DNA from: an uncultured Gammaproteobacteria bacterium
Lineage (GTDB): Bacteria > Pseudomonadota > Gammaproteobacteria > PS1 > Pseudothioglobaceae
Assembly: GCA_902509905.1 (NCBI GenBank)
Contig: CABWZI010000004.1
Coordinates: 48,503-112,502 of the forward strand
Length of the DNA stretch: 64,000 nt
Direction: 5' to 3'
Shown: in pieces, positions 51,488-59,559 of the stretch
Position numbering within the stretch: the first letter of the stretch is position 1
How the letters are laid out: each line of letters opens with the position of its first letter
The notes under the pieces: model-generated
The model's database searches: none
Told to the model about the DNA's origin: nothing
What the model saw: the letters and a program-made list of their open reading frames with translations, nothing else
Translations under genes and position numbers: made by a program

Positions 51488-53707
51488 ATGAAGAAGCTAT
51501 TCCTACTTTTAATTCTATCCTTTTTCTCAGCTCAAAGCTTTGCGGGTTCGTGTCCTGATGGCAGTGAACCAAAAAAGACTATTTCTCAAGATGGAACTTA
51601 CTATGAATTTAAGTGTGATGATAGCTCAAGTGGAATTGATAATTATGATGGAGCACCTGAAATTCCTCATTGGGCAAATCCAAATTATGAAACCTTAAAA
51701 TATTATCTGTATAAATATTTATATTCAGATTCGATTAATAGGCTTTATGAAGTTAAAGCATCAAATAATCCTTACAAATTTCAGTTCGACCTAAGAGAAG
51801 ATAATTACGTTAAAAAACAAATGCAGGAAACTGCATTATTGAGTTATCAATTATATGAAGATGGAAAAATTGTTATCGATGAAAAAACCCCTGAAGACAG
51901 GTTTGGTGATATGTTTAGAGATTCATCTAAATTTCATTCACAATCACTCGGTAAAAGTATTGTCTCATACATAACAGGTCATGCGATATGTGCTGGATAT
52001 ATCGATAGTGTAGATTCTAGACTAGATGATTGGCCGATCATTCAAAATACTCTTTTTCACAATCAAAAATTAATTGATCTTTTAAATATGGCAGCGGGAG
52101 ACCAAGAATTCGTAAACGGAACTTCTGGTGGTGGTGGAGTTTTACTCAATTCAAGACGCTGGATAAATGGTCAATCAATTACAAGTATTATGAAAAACGA
52201 GTTAATAAACTCAAAAAAAATGAACACGCAATACAATTACAGTAATTTGACTACTAATACAATAGGAGCATATGTTGTTTTTAAATCTGGTGATTCTTTT
52301 CAGGACTTGCTAGATGATATTTTTAATAATAAAGTAAGAATTGAAGATGATGTATTTTTTAGAAATCCTGACAATGCTCTTCTTGGAGAAGAGACTTTTT
52401 GGTATACCTTTTATGCCACTCGCTCTGACTACTTAAGAATTGGAAGAGCAATGCTTCATGATTGGCAAAATGATACTTGTGTTGGGAAATATTTAAAAAC
52501 TATCTACGAAAGGAGAATAAATAAAAATTTATCGTATTATGACTTAACGTTTTCTGATCAAAATCCTGAATACTATGGTGGCCAATTTCATATGGGGTAT
52601 CAAGGAATGAAAAATAGACCAGTAATTGGTATGAATGGGTTTGGAGGGCAGGGCATGTTAATTGATTTTGAAAGGGGCAGAATTATTGCTACACAAGCAA
52701 TTCATGAGAATTTTAACTGGATAAATTTAGTTCACACACCCATGAGATATGGCAAACCAGCTTCAAAATCATCAAAAGATGTCAAGCAATTTAATGAAAC
52801 AATTTTAGATTCTCAGCAGCTCATTCAAGAGAGAGAAGCCAGAAGAGAGTCTGAGAGAAAAGCCAAGGCATTCTGGGATAATTTTTATCGAAAAAAATCT
52901 CCAAGTTTTGGCAGTTCAATAATTACGAATGATGAAACAACAAAACTAGAGACAACAAAAGTAGAGACATCAGATTCAGATCCAACAATCTCTAAGGTTA
53001 TAGAGGTGACTCATGGAGATAAACTCATTGTTAATATTGCAGAGCCCCATGAGCTCGCTGGCACTAATATTAATGTCAGCCTAAAGGATATTGATGCGCC
53101 TGATGCCACAAAATCTTGCCCTAAGCAGATGGAATTAGGAACTGAAGTCAGAGATTATGTTGCTCAAAAACTTGAAAACGCATCAAGCATTAAACTCATT
53201 AACTTCAAGAAAACAAATACTAAAATTATTGCAAAAGTAATTGTTGATGGAGTGGACCTAGGAGATGAGCTTGTTTCGAAAGACTATGCCTCAGAAGAGT
53301 ATGGCTTCTGGAAGCCTTATTTTTGTAGTGCACTGAGCGCAACTAATCAAGCTGACCAATATCTTATTAGCGATCCAAAAATAGCCGTCTTTTGGTACGA
53401 GCGGTCTATCGTTCTTGACCCTAATGGAACTAAGAACCAGGAGTCTCACTTCACTCTCTCTCAAATATATTCTAATCTCGGCGATACTGAGACATCTCTA
53501 GAGAATCTTAAAAAATCTGCCTCACTTGAGTGGGTTCCAGCAATGGAGCAGCTTGGCTCTGACTACCTGAATGGTAATGGTGTCAAGAAAGACCCAAATC
53601 AGGGAAAGAAATGGCTTAAGAAAGCGTTTGATAAGGGCAGTCCAATAGCAGAGGGCATTTATTGCGGATCACTTTCAAAAGAGAAGCAAAAGACCTGTAA
53701 GTTTTAA
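51488..53707 (+). CDS. Secreted multidomain protein: beta-lactamase-family serine hydrolase + SNase-like domain + Sel1 repeats
   Basis: 739 residues from the ATG at 51488; upstream in-frame codons lie in the promoter repeat. Signal peptide (about 1-19, ending QSFAG), then a short CPDGSE...YYEFKC leader segment also found in the next gene. Residues about 60-410 are a beta-lactamase-family hydrolase with SLGKSIVSY (SxxK), YNYSNLTTNTIG (YxN) and GFGGQGM. About 500-620 resembles a thermonuclease fold (THGDKLIVNI, LKDIDAPDA, GVDLGDELVSKDYA). The C-terminus has a Sel1-type unit (MEQLGSDYLNGNGVKKDPNQ). It probably acts in the periplasm or outside the cell. This domain order is unusual. Confidence 0.75.
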   Translation: MKKLFLLLILSFFSAQSFAGSCPDGSEPKKTISQDGTYYEFKCDDSSSGIDNYDGAPEIPHWANPNYETLKYYLYKYLYSDSINRLYEVKASNNPYKFQFDLREDNYVKKQMQETALLSYQLYEDGKIVIDEKTPEDRFGDMFRDSSKFHSQSLGKSIVSYITGHAICAGYIDSVDSRLDDWPIIQNTLFHNQKLIDLLNMAAGDQEFVNGTSGGGGVLLNSRRWINGQSITSIMKNELINSKKMNTQYNYSNLTTNTIGAYVVFKSGDSFQDLLDDIFNNKVRIEDDVFFRNPDNALLGEETFWYTFYATRSDYLRIGRAMLHDWQNDTCVGKYLKTIYERRINKNLSYYDLTFSDQNPEYYGGQFHMGYQGMKNRPVIGMNGFGGQGMLIDFERGRIIATQAIHENFNWINLVHTPMRYGKPASKSSKDVKQFNETILDSQQLIQEREARRESERKAKAFWDNFYRKKSPSFGSSIITNDETTKLETTKVETSDSDPTISKVIEVTHGDKLIVNIAEPHELAGTNINVSLKDIDAPDATKSCPKQMELGTEVRDYVAQKLENASSIKLINFKKTNTKIIAKVIVDGVDLGDELVSKDYASEEYGFWKPYFCSALSATNQADQYLISDPKIAVFWYERSIVLDPNGTKNQESHFTLSQIYSNLGDTETSLENLKKSASLEWVPAMEQLGSDYLNGNGVKKDPNQGKKWLKKAFDKGSPIAEGIYCGSLSKEKQKTCKF

Positions 53708-53755
53708 TTCCAACTATCCTCGGCATATTTATTCAGACTTTGAAGGTACAGGGGG

Positions 53756-53830
53756 AGCCCCTCTCGACATCGTAGATAGATATATACACCCTCACTTACA
53801 CATCAAACGAAATTTGGACTTCAGTTCAAA
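53756..53830 (+). repeat. Dispersed intergenic repeat, extended copy 6 (66-bp direct repeat, left)
   Basis: 53756-53821 matches 55290-55355 at 63 of 66 positions and includes CACATCAAACGAAATTTGGACTT; the following AGTTCAAATT completes an imperfect palindrome with AATTTGGACT. It flanks the FG-GAP gene. Confidence 0.85.
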
Positions 53831-53860
53831 TTGAATTCTATTAAGAGGTATAGTTAGATT

Positions 53861-55285
53861 ATGAAAAAACTATTCCCTCTCTTAATTCTATCCTTTCTCT
53901 CAGCTCAAAGTTTTGCGGGGTCTTGTCCTGATGGTAGTGAGCTGATAAAGAGTGTTTCTGCGGATGGTACTTATTATGTATTTAGCTGTGGTGGACAATC
54001 ATCATCTTCATCTAATGCTAATTCAAACACAAAAGCATTAGCGGGCATTGATATTGAAAATGACCCTAACATTGACTTTTTCCAGCCTCCACTGAAGCCA
54101 TCTCCAACAGATAAATTATACTGGTTTGGAAGGAAGTGGCAGATGGCAGATTTTAATAATGACGGATACAGCGATGTACTTTATATTGGTACTATGAACC
54201 CAAATAATGTAGATGTAATTGGAGAAACTGCTGGTGGACTTTGTGGCGGTGGTGTTTGTAAAGGAAATAAACCATTACCATCGTTGTTCTTGGGTGATGC
54301 CAACAAACAACTAACATATTCACCTGAACTTCTAATTGATAAACGTGAAGATAGTGGAATATCACTAGGATACCGTGCTCTGGTAGCTGATTATAATAAC
54401 GATGATATTCTTGATTTTTATATCGCAGACACTGGTCTTGGAACGCACAATGGCTTTAGGAATAGCTACTTTCTAAGCCAACTGAACGGCACTTGGGTCG
54501 AATCCTCTAAAACACATTTAAGCCACTCCAATTTCGTAGTTTTTGACCACGGAGGCGCTACGGGTGATATCGATAATGACGGGGATATGGATGTTGTTAT
54601 TACCGAAACCAATTGGAAAACAGGAACAGCTTTGTGGTGCTTAATTAATGATGGAACAGGATATTTAAACAAACGCAAGTGCGGGGGTATTTTTTCTTTT
54701 GCCCTAGAACTTGCTGATATGGATGGTGATGGTGATTTAGATGTTTTATTGGGGGCGCATGAATACGAACAAAGTATAGACTTCACTGGTATTGTTTGGA
54801 ATGATGGTAGGGGGAACTTTAATAAACATAATAATACCCTCTTACCCCAACATAAAAAGAAATGGGGGACAGTGCCAGAAGTTTCAGCAGCCGATTTAGA
54901 TAATGATGGTGACCTTGATATTGTATACAGTAGAGCCGGTATTTTATATGTGGGAACGGCAATACAAATTATAGAAAACCTTGGCAACAAGAGTTTTAAA
55001 GACCAAGGAATATTTCGTCTAGTTGAAGCGCCTAATGACTATGTTCCTGTTCATGAAGGTAATGAATGGAATGACTTTATTGAAGACATTCGATTTAGAG
55101 ACATAGATAAAGATGGAGATATCGATTTATATTTATCGAGTGGGTCATTAAAAACTAATGGTATAGTTTTGCTAAATCAGGGTGATTTTGCTTTTAAATT
55201 TGAAGCGAAAACGATAGCAAAGTTCACCGCTCAAGAGTTAATGGATGAAATATTAGAAGAACTAGAGGCAGAATCTATTCAGTAA
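53861..55285 (+). CDS. Secreted FG-GAP/VCBS-repeat (calcium-binding propeller) protein
   Basis: 474 residues. Signal peptide 1-19 (QSFAG), then the CPDGSELIKSVSADGTYY...C leader shared with the upstream protein and a Ser/Asn linker. Six or more calcium-loop motifs follow: DFNNDGYSDV, DYNNDDILDF, DIDNDGDMDV, DMDGDGDLDV, DLDNDGDLDI, DIDKDGDIDL. These indicate an integrin-like beta-propeller, often in adhesins or surface enzymes. TATAGT lies six bases before ATG. Direct 66-bp repeats flank the gene. Confidence 0.88.
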   Translation: MKKLFPLLILSFLSAQSFAGSCPDGSELIKSVSADGTYYVFSCGGQSSSSSNANSNTKALAGIDIENDPNIDFFQPPLKPSPTDKLYWFGRKWQMADFNNDGYSDVLYIGTMNPNNVDVIGETAGGLCGGGVCKGNKPLPSLFLGDANKQLTYSPELLIDKREDSGISLGYRALVADYNNDDILDFYIADTGLGTHNGFRNSYFLSQLNGTWVESSKTHLSHSNFVVFDHGGATGDIDNDGDMDVVITETNWKTGTALWCLINDGTGYLNKRKCGGIFSFALELADMDGDGDLDVLLGAHEYEQSIDFTGIVWNDGRGNFNKHNNTLLPQHKKKWGTVPEVSAADLDNDGDLDIVYSRAGILYVGTAIQIIENLGNKSFKDQGIFRLVEAPNDYVPVHEGNEWNDFIEDIRFRDIDKDGDIDLYLSSGSLKTNGIVLLNQGDFAFKFEAKTIAKFTAQELMDEILEELEAESIQ

Positions 55286-55289
55286 ATAA

Positions 55290-55357
55290 AGCCCCTCTCG
55301 ACATCGGAGATAGATATATACACCCTCACTCACACATCAAACGAAGTTTGGACTTTT
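55290..55357 (+). repeat. Dispersed intergenic repeat, extended copy 7 (66-bp direct repeat, right)
   Basis: 63/66 identical to 53756-53821. It lies between the FG-GAP gene and the 3' end of a minus-strand gene, so here it cannot serve as a promoter for the adjacent gene. Confidence 0.85.
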
Positions 55358-55364
55358 AGATTAT

Positions 55365-55979
55365 CTATTTCATAATCTTCCAGTTCCACCAGATGATAAG
55401 TGGAACCAAAATGACAGTAGGCAATATCCATGGTAACCATTGTGGCTCCGTATCAACATTAACAACCAGAACGGCTGTAACTACAGCAATAGTTCCAGCT
55501 AGCATATTGGTTAAATGTTTAGCAATACGTTTCTTGCCTGTAACCTCTTGTTGTTTGTAAGTTTTGTAATCTGTATAGCCAACTGCTATGGCAATGAATC
55601 CAAAGGTAGTAAGCGTAATATAATGGGAGTTGTTTTCCATATAATAGAATATAGCTAATACCCACATACCCAAGCCAGCTGAAATCACTAATCCTAATGC
55701 TATCCAGTCGACTATTGAGGCTTTTCCTTTTCTATTTTGAGCAAAACGCCTTCCAGCAAAGGCTAAATAAAATGAAAAAAAGGCGACTAAAAACAAAAAT
55801 ATTTCCTTATTAATGATTGACATAGGTAATGCCGTCAGAAAAATACAAACCATCCCCCAATAGTAAGTCCTTCCAGCGGTGATATGAATCTTCTTTCCTT
55901 TCTCAGAACAGATTGCGAAAGCTGCCGCTAAAAGTGCTATTGTTCCTGCCAGAATGTGTATTGGTAATAAGTATTCCAT
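55365..55979 (-). CDS. DUF2306-like membrane protein
   Basis: 204 residues from the ATG at 55979 (MEYLLPIHILAGTIALLAAA); upstream codons run back toward repeat copy 8. Six or seven membrane spans. The HILAGTIAL...GRTYYWGM pattern resembles DUF2306 proteins. Substrate or role unknown. Confidence 0.7.
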   Translation of the reverse strand: MEYLLPIHILAGTIALLAAAFAICSEKGKKIHITAGRTYYWGMVCIFLTALPMSIINKEIFLFLVAFFSFYLAFAGRRFAQNRKGKASIVDWIALGLVISAGLGMWVLAIFYYMENNSHYITLTTFGFIAIAVGYTDYKTYKQQEVTGKKRIAKHLTNMLAGTIAVVTAVLVVNVDTEPQWLPWILPTVILVPLIIWWNWKIMK

Positions 55980-56017
55980 AATGAGATTTTGTTGAATATT
56001 GAAAAAGTATAAATTAT

Positions 56018-56053
56018 ATCCTCCCTCACACATGAAACGAAATTTGGACTTTT
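56018..56053 (+). repeat. Dispersed intergenic repeat, copy 8
   Basis: ATCCTCCCTCACACATGAAACGAAATTTGGACTTTT, one change in the core (CATGAAAC). It lies between two minus-strand genes, at the boundary of the accessory stretch and the TRAP operon. Confidence 0.78.
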
Positions 56054-56058
56054 ATTAA

Positions 56059-57453
56059 CTATGGCGCATATACTTTTGCTGGCAACCAGGTAACCAAGTC
56101 AGGAAATATAAACACTAGAGTGAGTGCAATCAACTGAAGAATAATGAAAGGAACAACGCCTTTATAGATGTCGGTTAATTTAACATCTGGCGGACAGACG
56201 CCTTTCAAATAAAAGATTGCAAAACCAACAGGAGGAGTTAAGAACGATGTTTGAAGTGTGACTGCCACTAATAATGCAAACCAAACTAAGTTAGGATTGT
56301 CAACTACTCCGAAACCATTGACTGCAAGGTCTAAATTCATTATCACTGGCCCTAATAATGGCAAGATAATGAGGCTTATCTCAATCCAGTCCAAAAAGAA
56401 GCCCAAAATAAAAATAATAAATAAAACTGCAATTATCATTCCGTAAGGCCCAAGTCCGAGGCTGTTTAACCCTTCCTCAATAAATTGATCACCACCGCAC
56501 TCCCTTAGGACTAGCGCAAAAATTGTTGCGCCAACAAAAATACCAAAAATATAGGCCGAGGTATTCATTGTGTTAATGACAACCTCTTTTAAAACACTAT
56601 AGTTGAATCGTTTATAAAAAATGGTCAACACAACTGCGCCTAAGGCACCAATGCCTGAGGCTTCTGTCACTGTAGCAATGCCCATAAAGATTGACCCAAG
56701 CACTGTAAGAATTAAAAAAGCAGGTGGTAATATATCGACCATAACTCTAAGCACATCCTTAAGCCCTATAGGTTCATGATCAGCCGAGAGTGGAACCTTC
56801 TCTGGATTAAAAATTCCATAAATGATAATATATGTAATATAAAGAGCACCAAGAATTAAGCCTGGAAAAACAGCGCCCATAAATAAATCAACAACAGATA
56901 CAGCAAGCTGATCTCCCATTATTACAAGCATAATTGAAGGCGGAATTAAAATGCCAAGTGTGCCTGATGCAGCTATTGTTCCAAGCGCAATAGGCTTATC
57001 ATAGTTCTGTTTTAGCATTACAGGCAAAGACATTAATCCTAGAAGAACGACTGACGCACCAATTATGCCAGTAGATGCGGCTAGAATAATTCCTATCAGC
57101 GTTACTGTAATGGCAAGGCCACCTTTTACGTTTCCAAAAAGTCTTTGCATTGAGTTCATCATCTGCTCTGCTACACCAGATTTATCTAGCATAAGCCCCA
57201 TAAAAATAAACATAGGAAGGGCGACGAGAACCCAGTTATACATTATCGCAAAAATGCGACCGTGAAGCATGCCAAGGACATTGTATTCTAGACCAGTAAA
57301 AGTCCAGTTAAGCATGTCAGTCACGTATCCAACCCCAGCAAATAGAATGCCTACTCCTGCTAGAACCCAAGCAACCGGAAAGCCTGTAAAAATGAGCGCA
57401 ATAAAACTTACAAACATTGCAATGACAAGCCAATATTCTGGTTCAAAAAACAT
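56059..57453 (-). CDS. dctM: TRAP transporter large permease DctM
   Basis: 464 residues, twelve or so membrane spans; the large (DctM) subunit that couples sodium and substrate movement. Conserved stretches include FTGFPVAWVLAGVG, ASTGIIGASVVLLGLMSLPVM and GILIPPSIMLVI. It ends the dctPQM operon, two bases after dctQ. Confidence 0.94.
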   Translation of the reverse strand: MFFEPEYWLVIAMFVSFIALIFTGFPVAWVLAGVGILFAGVGYVTDMLNWTFTGLEYNVLGMLHGRIFAIMYNWVLVALPMFIFMGLMLDKSGVAEQMMNSMQRLFGNVKGGLAITVTLIGIILAASTGIIGASVVLLGLMSLPVMLKQNYDKPIALGTIAASGTLGILIPPSIMLVIMGDQLAVSVVDLFMGAVFPGLILGALYITYIIIYGIFNPEKVPLSADHEPIGLKDVLRVMVDILPPAFLILTVLGSIFMGIATVTEASGIGALGAVVLTIFYKRFNYSVLKEVVINTMNTSAYIFGIFVGATIFALVLRECGGDQFIEEGLNSLGLGPYGMIIAVLFIIFILGFFLDWIEISLIILPLLGPVIMNLDLAVNGFGVVDNPNLVWFALLVAVTLQTSFLTPPVGFAIFYLKGVCPPDVKLTDIYKGVVPFIILQLIALTLVFIFPDLVTWLPAKVYAP

Positions 57454-57455
57454 AA

Positions 57456-58091
57456 TCAGGTTTCCTTTGGGTTTTTAATAACAGGATAAAAAAATCTCAA
57501 TAAAGAGTTATTTTTCTTTGAGTCAAGCGTTTTATCTATCGACGTATTAGAGTAAATTAAAAGAACCACGTTTTTGATTAATTCAGATAAAGACGCAATA
57601 AAAATTAGAATCAGTGAAGCGGGTAATAAGGACTTTACTATCCAGCGGTAGGGAAGTCCAGTAGTGTTTTCTGAAAACTCATTGGCCATGAAAGAGTGAT
57701 GGACCCAACCAATGCTGTGATCAAAAATAATAATTGTGAAAGGCATTATTAGAAAAAGAATCCCCAATACTTCAATGATGCGTTGTTTTCTTTTTGAAAG
57801 CCTCATATGCATAATATCTACCCTGATATGAGAGTCTGAAGTGATCGCGTAAGATAGGCCAAACATAAAAAAAGCATAAAAATGCCAAATGAGTTCATCA
57901 ACCCAAGCCTCACCACTGTTGAAACCATATCGAAGTGTGACTTGAATCAAAATAATAAGCATTACAACGACATTAAACCAGGCAGTTTTTGTTGTGATTG
58001 TTGTAACAATTGATGTTAAAAAAGATGAAACAGGGACTCGGACATCTTTGTTATCACATTCTGCAAAATGATTACTATGATTACCAGACAT
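57456..58091 (-). CDS. dctQ: TRAP transporter small permease DctQ
   Basis: 211 residues with four membrane spans. The FNSGEAWVDELIWHFYAFFMFGLSYAI and DSHIRVDIM segments are typical of DctQ. A terminator hairpin precedes it, so its level is likely lower than that of dctP. Confidence 0.92.
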   Translation of the reverse strand: MSGNHSNHFAECDNKDVRVPVSSFLTSIVTTITTKTAWFNVVVMLIILIQVTLRYGFNSGEAWVDELIWHFYAFFMFGLSYAITSDSHIRVDIMHMRLSKRKQRIIEVLGILFLIMPFTIIIFDHSIGWVHHSFMANEFSENTTGLPYRWIVKSLLPASLILIFIASLSELIKNVVLLIYSNTSIDKTLDSKKNNSLLRFFYPVIKNPKET

Positions 58092-58122
58092 AATTATTTA
58101 AAGTTTTTTTTAATTATAGCCC

Positions 58123-58151
58123 AAAAAAACAGCAGGACCTAAACCCTGCTG
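58123..58151 (-). terminator. Terminator/attenuator between dctP and dctQ
   Basis: Minus-strand CAGCAGG / CCTGCTG stem with an eight-base loop followed by seven T. The layout parallels the oppA-oppB gap and would favour the binding protein over the permeases. Confidence 0.75.
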
Positions 58152-58172
58152 AATTTGGATTAATCGTTGAAC

Positions 58173-59249
58173 TTATTTACCCTGCATCGAAGGACGCGGC
58201 AAGTAAATCCATTCTTGCCAGATTCTGTAATCATCACGGAAGTCATTCAGAGCCCCATAAATTTCACCAAACTCTGGATCTTCTGCAATTAACTCAGCAA
58301 CAACTTCTTCCCAAGCAGATCTGAAAGTTGCAAGCATTTCATCTGACCAATAGTGATTTGTAACTCCTGACTCCACGTTTGCTTTCATGTACTCAAATTG
58401 AATTGCTTCGCCAAGCGCAAGACCATCAAGCATGGTTGCTTTACAAGCAGACTCAACTGTTGCTTGTTGAGACTCACTCATTCCGTTCCAAGTATCTCCA
58501 TTGACGATTAAGTCAAATATTGTCGAAGGCTGGTGCCATCCTGGATAGTAATTATGCTTTAACAATTTAGGAAATCCTAAAAGTTTATCAATAGCTGGCA
58601 TTGAGAATTCTGTGGCATCGATAGCGCCTTTTTCAAGCGCTGGCATAATGTCTCCAGAAGCTAGTAATGATGTAGTCACTCCAAGTTTTTCCATGACATT
58701 AGCACCTAAACCGAAGAATCGCATACGGAGTCCATCAAGATCTGCTGGACTATTAATTTCTTTTGTAAACCACCCCGAAGTTTCTGGAGCAATAATAGAA
58801 CAAGGCACTGAGTGCACGTTGTATCCATTATCATCATAAAGTTTTTGCATTAATTCACGACCACCACCATAGTACATCCATGCCATAAATTCAGGCGCTT
58901 CAGGACCAAATGGAACAGCAGAGAATATGGCAGCTTTCTTACCTAGTAGTCCAGTATTGTAACCTGGCGTACCCCAGCCTGAATTAACTGAGCCATTTGA
59001 AACGGACTCTAGCATTTCTTTGGTAGCAACCAATTTTCCAGGCTCATAGATTTTAACTTTAATGCTTCCACCTGATGACTTGTTTACTGTATCTGCAAAG
59101 AAAAGAGGCGAAGAGCCAAGACCAGTAAGATGTGTTCCAAACCATACTGGCAGTTTTAGTAAAACTTTGTCTTCTGCAACGGCTGATGTAGCAACTCCCA
59201 TGGAAATTGCTGCAGCTGCTGCCAGACTAAATAACGATTTAATTTTCAT
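58173..59249 (-). CDS. dctP: TRAP transporter substrate-binding protein DctP (TakP-like)
   Basis: 358 residues with a signal peptide (about 1-25, SAVAE). The body has AVPFGPEAPEFMAWMYYGGGRELMQKLY, SGWFTKEINSPADLDGLRMR and LEKGAIDATEF, close to the 2-keto-acid-binding TakP type; YYPGWHQPS is also TakP-like. A likely ligand is pyruvate, lactate or a similar acid, in line with the lut genes. Good ribosome binding site (AAGGAGA). Operator candidates lie upstream. Confidence 0.92.
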   Translation of the reverse strand: MKIKSLFSLAAAAAISMGVATSAVAEDKVLLKLPVWFGTHLTGLGSSPLFFADTVNKSSGGSIKVKIYEPGKLVATKEMLESVSNGSVNSGWGTPGYNTGLLGKKAAIFSAVPFGPEAPEFMAWMYYGGGRELMQKLYDDNGYNVHSVPCSIIAPETSGWFTKEINSPADLDGLRMRFFGLGANVMEKLGVTTSLLASGDIMPALEKGAIDATEFSMPAIDKLLGFPKLLKHNYYPGWHQPSTIFDLIVNGDTWNGMSESQQATVESACKATMLDGLALGEAIQFEYMKANVESGVTNHYWSDEMLATFRSAWEEVVAELIAEDPEFGEIYGALNDFRDDYRIWQEWIYLPRPSMQGK

Positions 59250-59320
59250 TTTAAATATCTCCTTTTTATTATATAAATCCTACCCCTTACCTATATAAAA
59301 CCACAATTTATCTAATGGTA

Positions 59321-59336
59321 AATTGGTAAGTCCAAT
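59321..59336. promoter_or_regulatory. Candidate FadR/PdhR-type operator, dctP side
   Basis: AATTGGTAAGTCCAAT, an imperfect palindrome with core TTGGTAAGTCCA. PdhR/LldR-type GntR regulators bind TTGGT...ACCAA-like sites. About 70 bases upstream of dctP. Confidence 0.5.
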
Positions 59337-59430
59337 ACATAATATACCAAATTTTTTTAAAAGTCAAATAATTAATATAATCGTTTAAGGCCATATTTAA
59401 AAGTATATAGTGAATTTAAATGTTTTAATT

Positions 59431-59448
59431 AAATGGACTGACCAATTT
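59431..59448. promoter_or_regulatory. Candidate FadR/PdhR-type operator, regulator side
   Basis: AAATGGACTGACCAATTT; on the other strand the core reads TTGGTCAGTCCA, differing from the first box at one base. It lies about 110 bp from the first box and 110 bases before the regulator start. Confidence 0.5.
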
Positions 59449-59559
59449 AATTTTTTGAGGGTATACTCTAATTTAAATAAGTTTAAACCTAGCATATTTT
59501 TGAATGCATTTAACTTATAGTAGAATATAGCTTTTTCAAATTTTATTAACAATTAAGAC

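Larger units (their letters stand above)
59250..59559. promoter_or_regulatory. Divergent regulatory region between dctPQM and the fadR-type/lut operon
   Basis: 310 very AT-rich bases. Two related palindromic boxes are present, one nearer dctP (59321-59336) and one more central (59431-59448). No coding potential was seen. Confidence 0.6.

Noticed and set aside
54466..54990. Minus-strand reading frame of 174 codons inside the FG-GAP gene
   Set aside because: Antisense to the calcium-loop repeats; its Ser/Pro-rich periodicity mirrors the DxDxDG codons.
47829..56053. Integron attC array
   Set aside because: The repeats lack RYYYAAC and GTTRRRY boxes, genes occur in both orientations, and there is no integron integrase in the window.
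6912..56053. CRISPR array
   Set aside because: The repeats are separated by whole genes of varied length, not by 30-40 bp spacers, and no cas genes are present.
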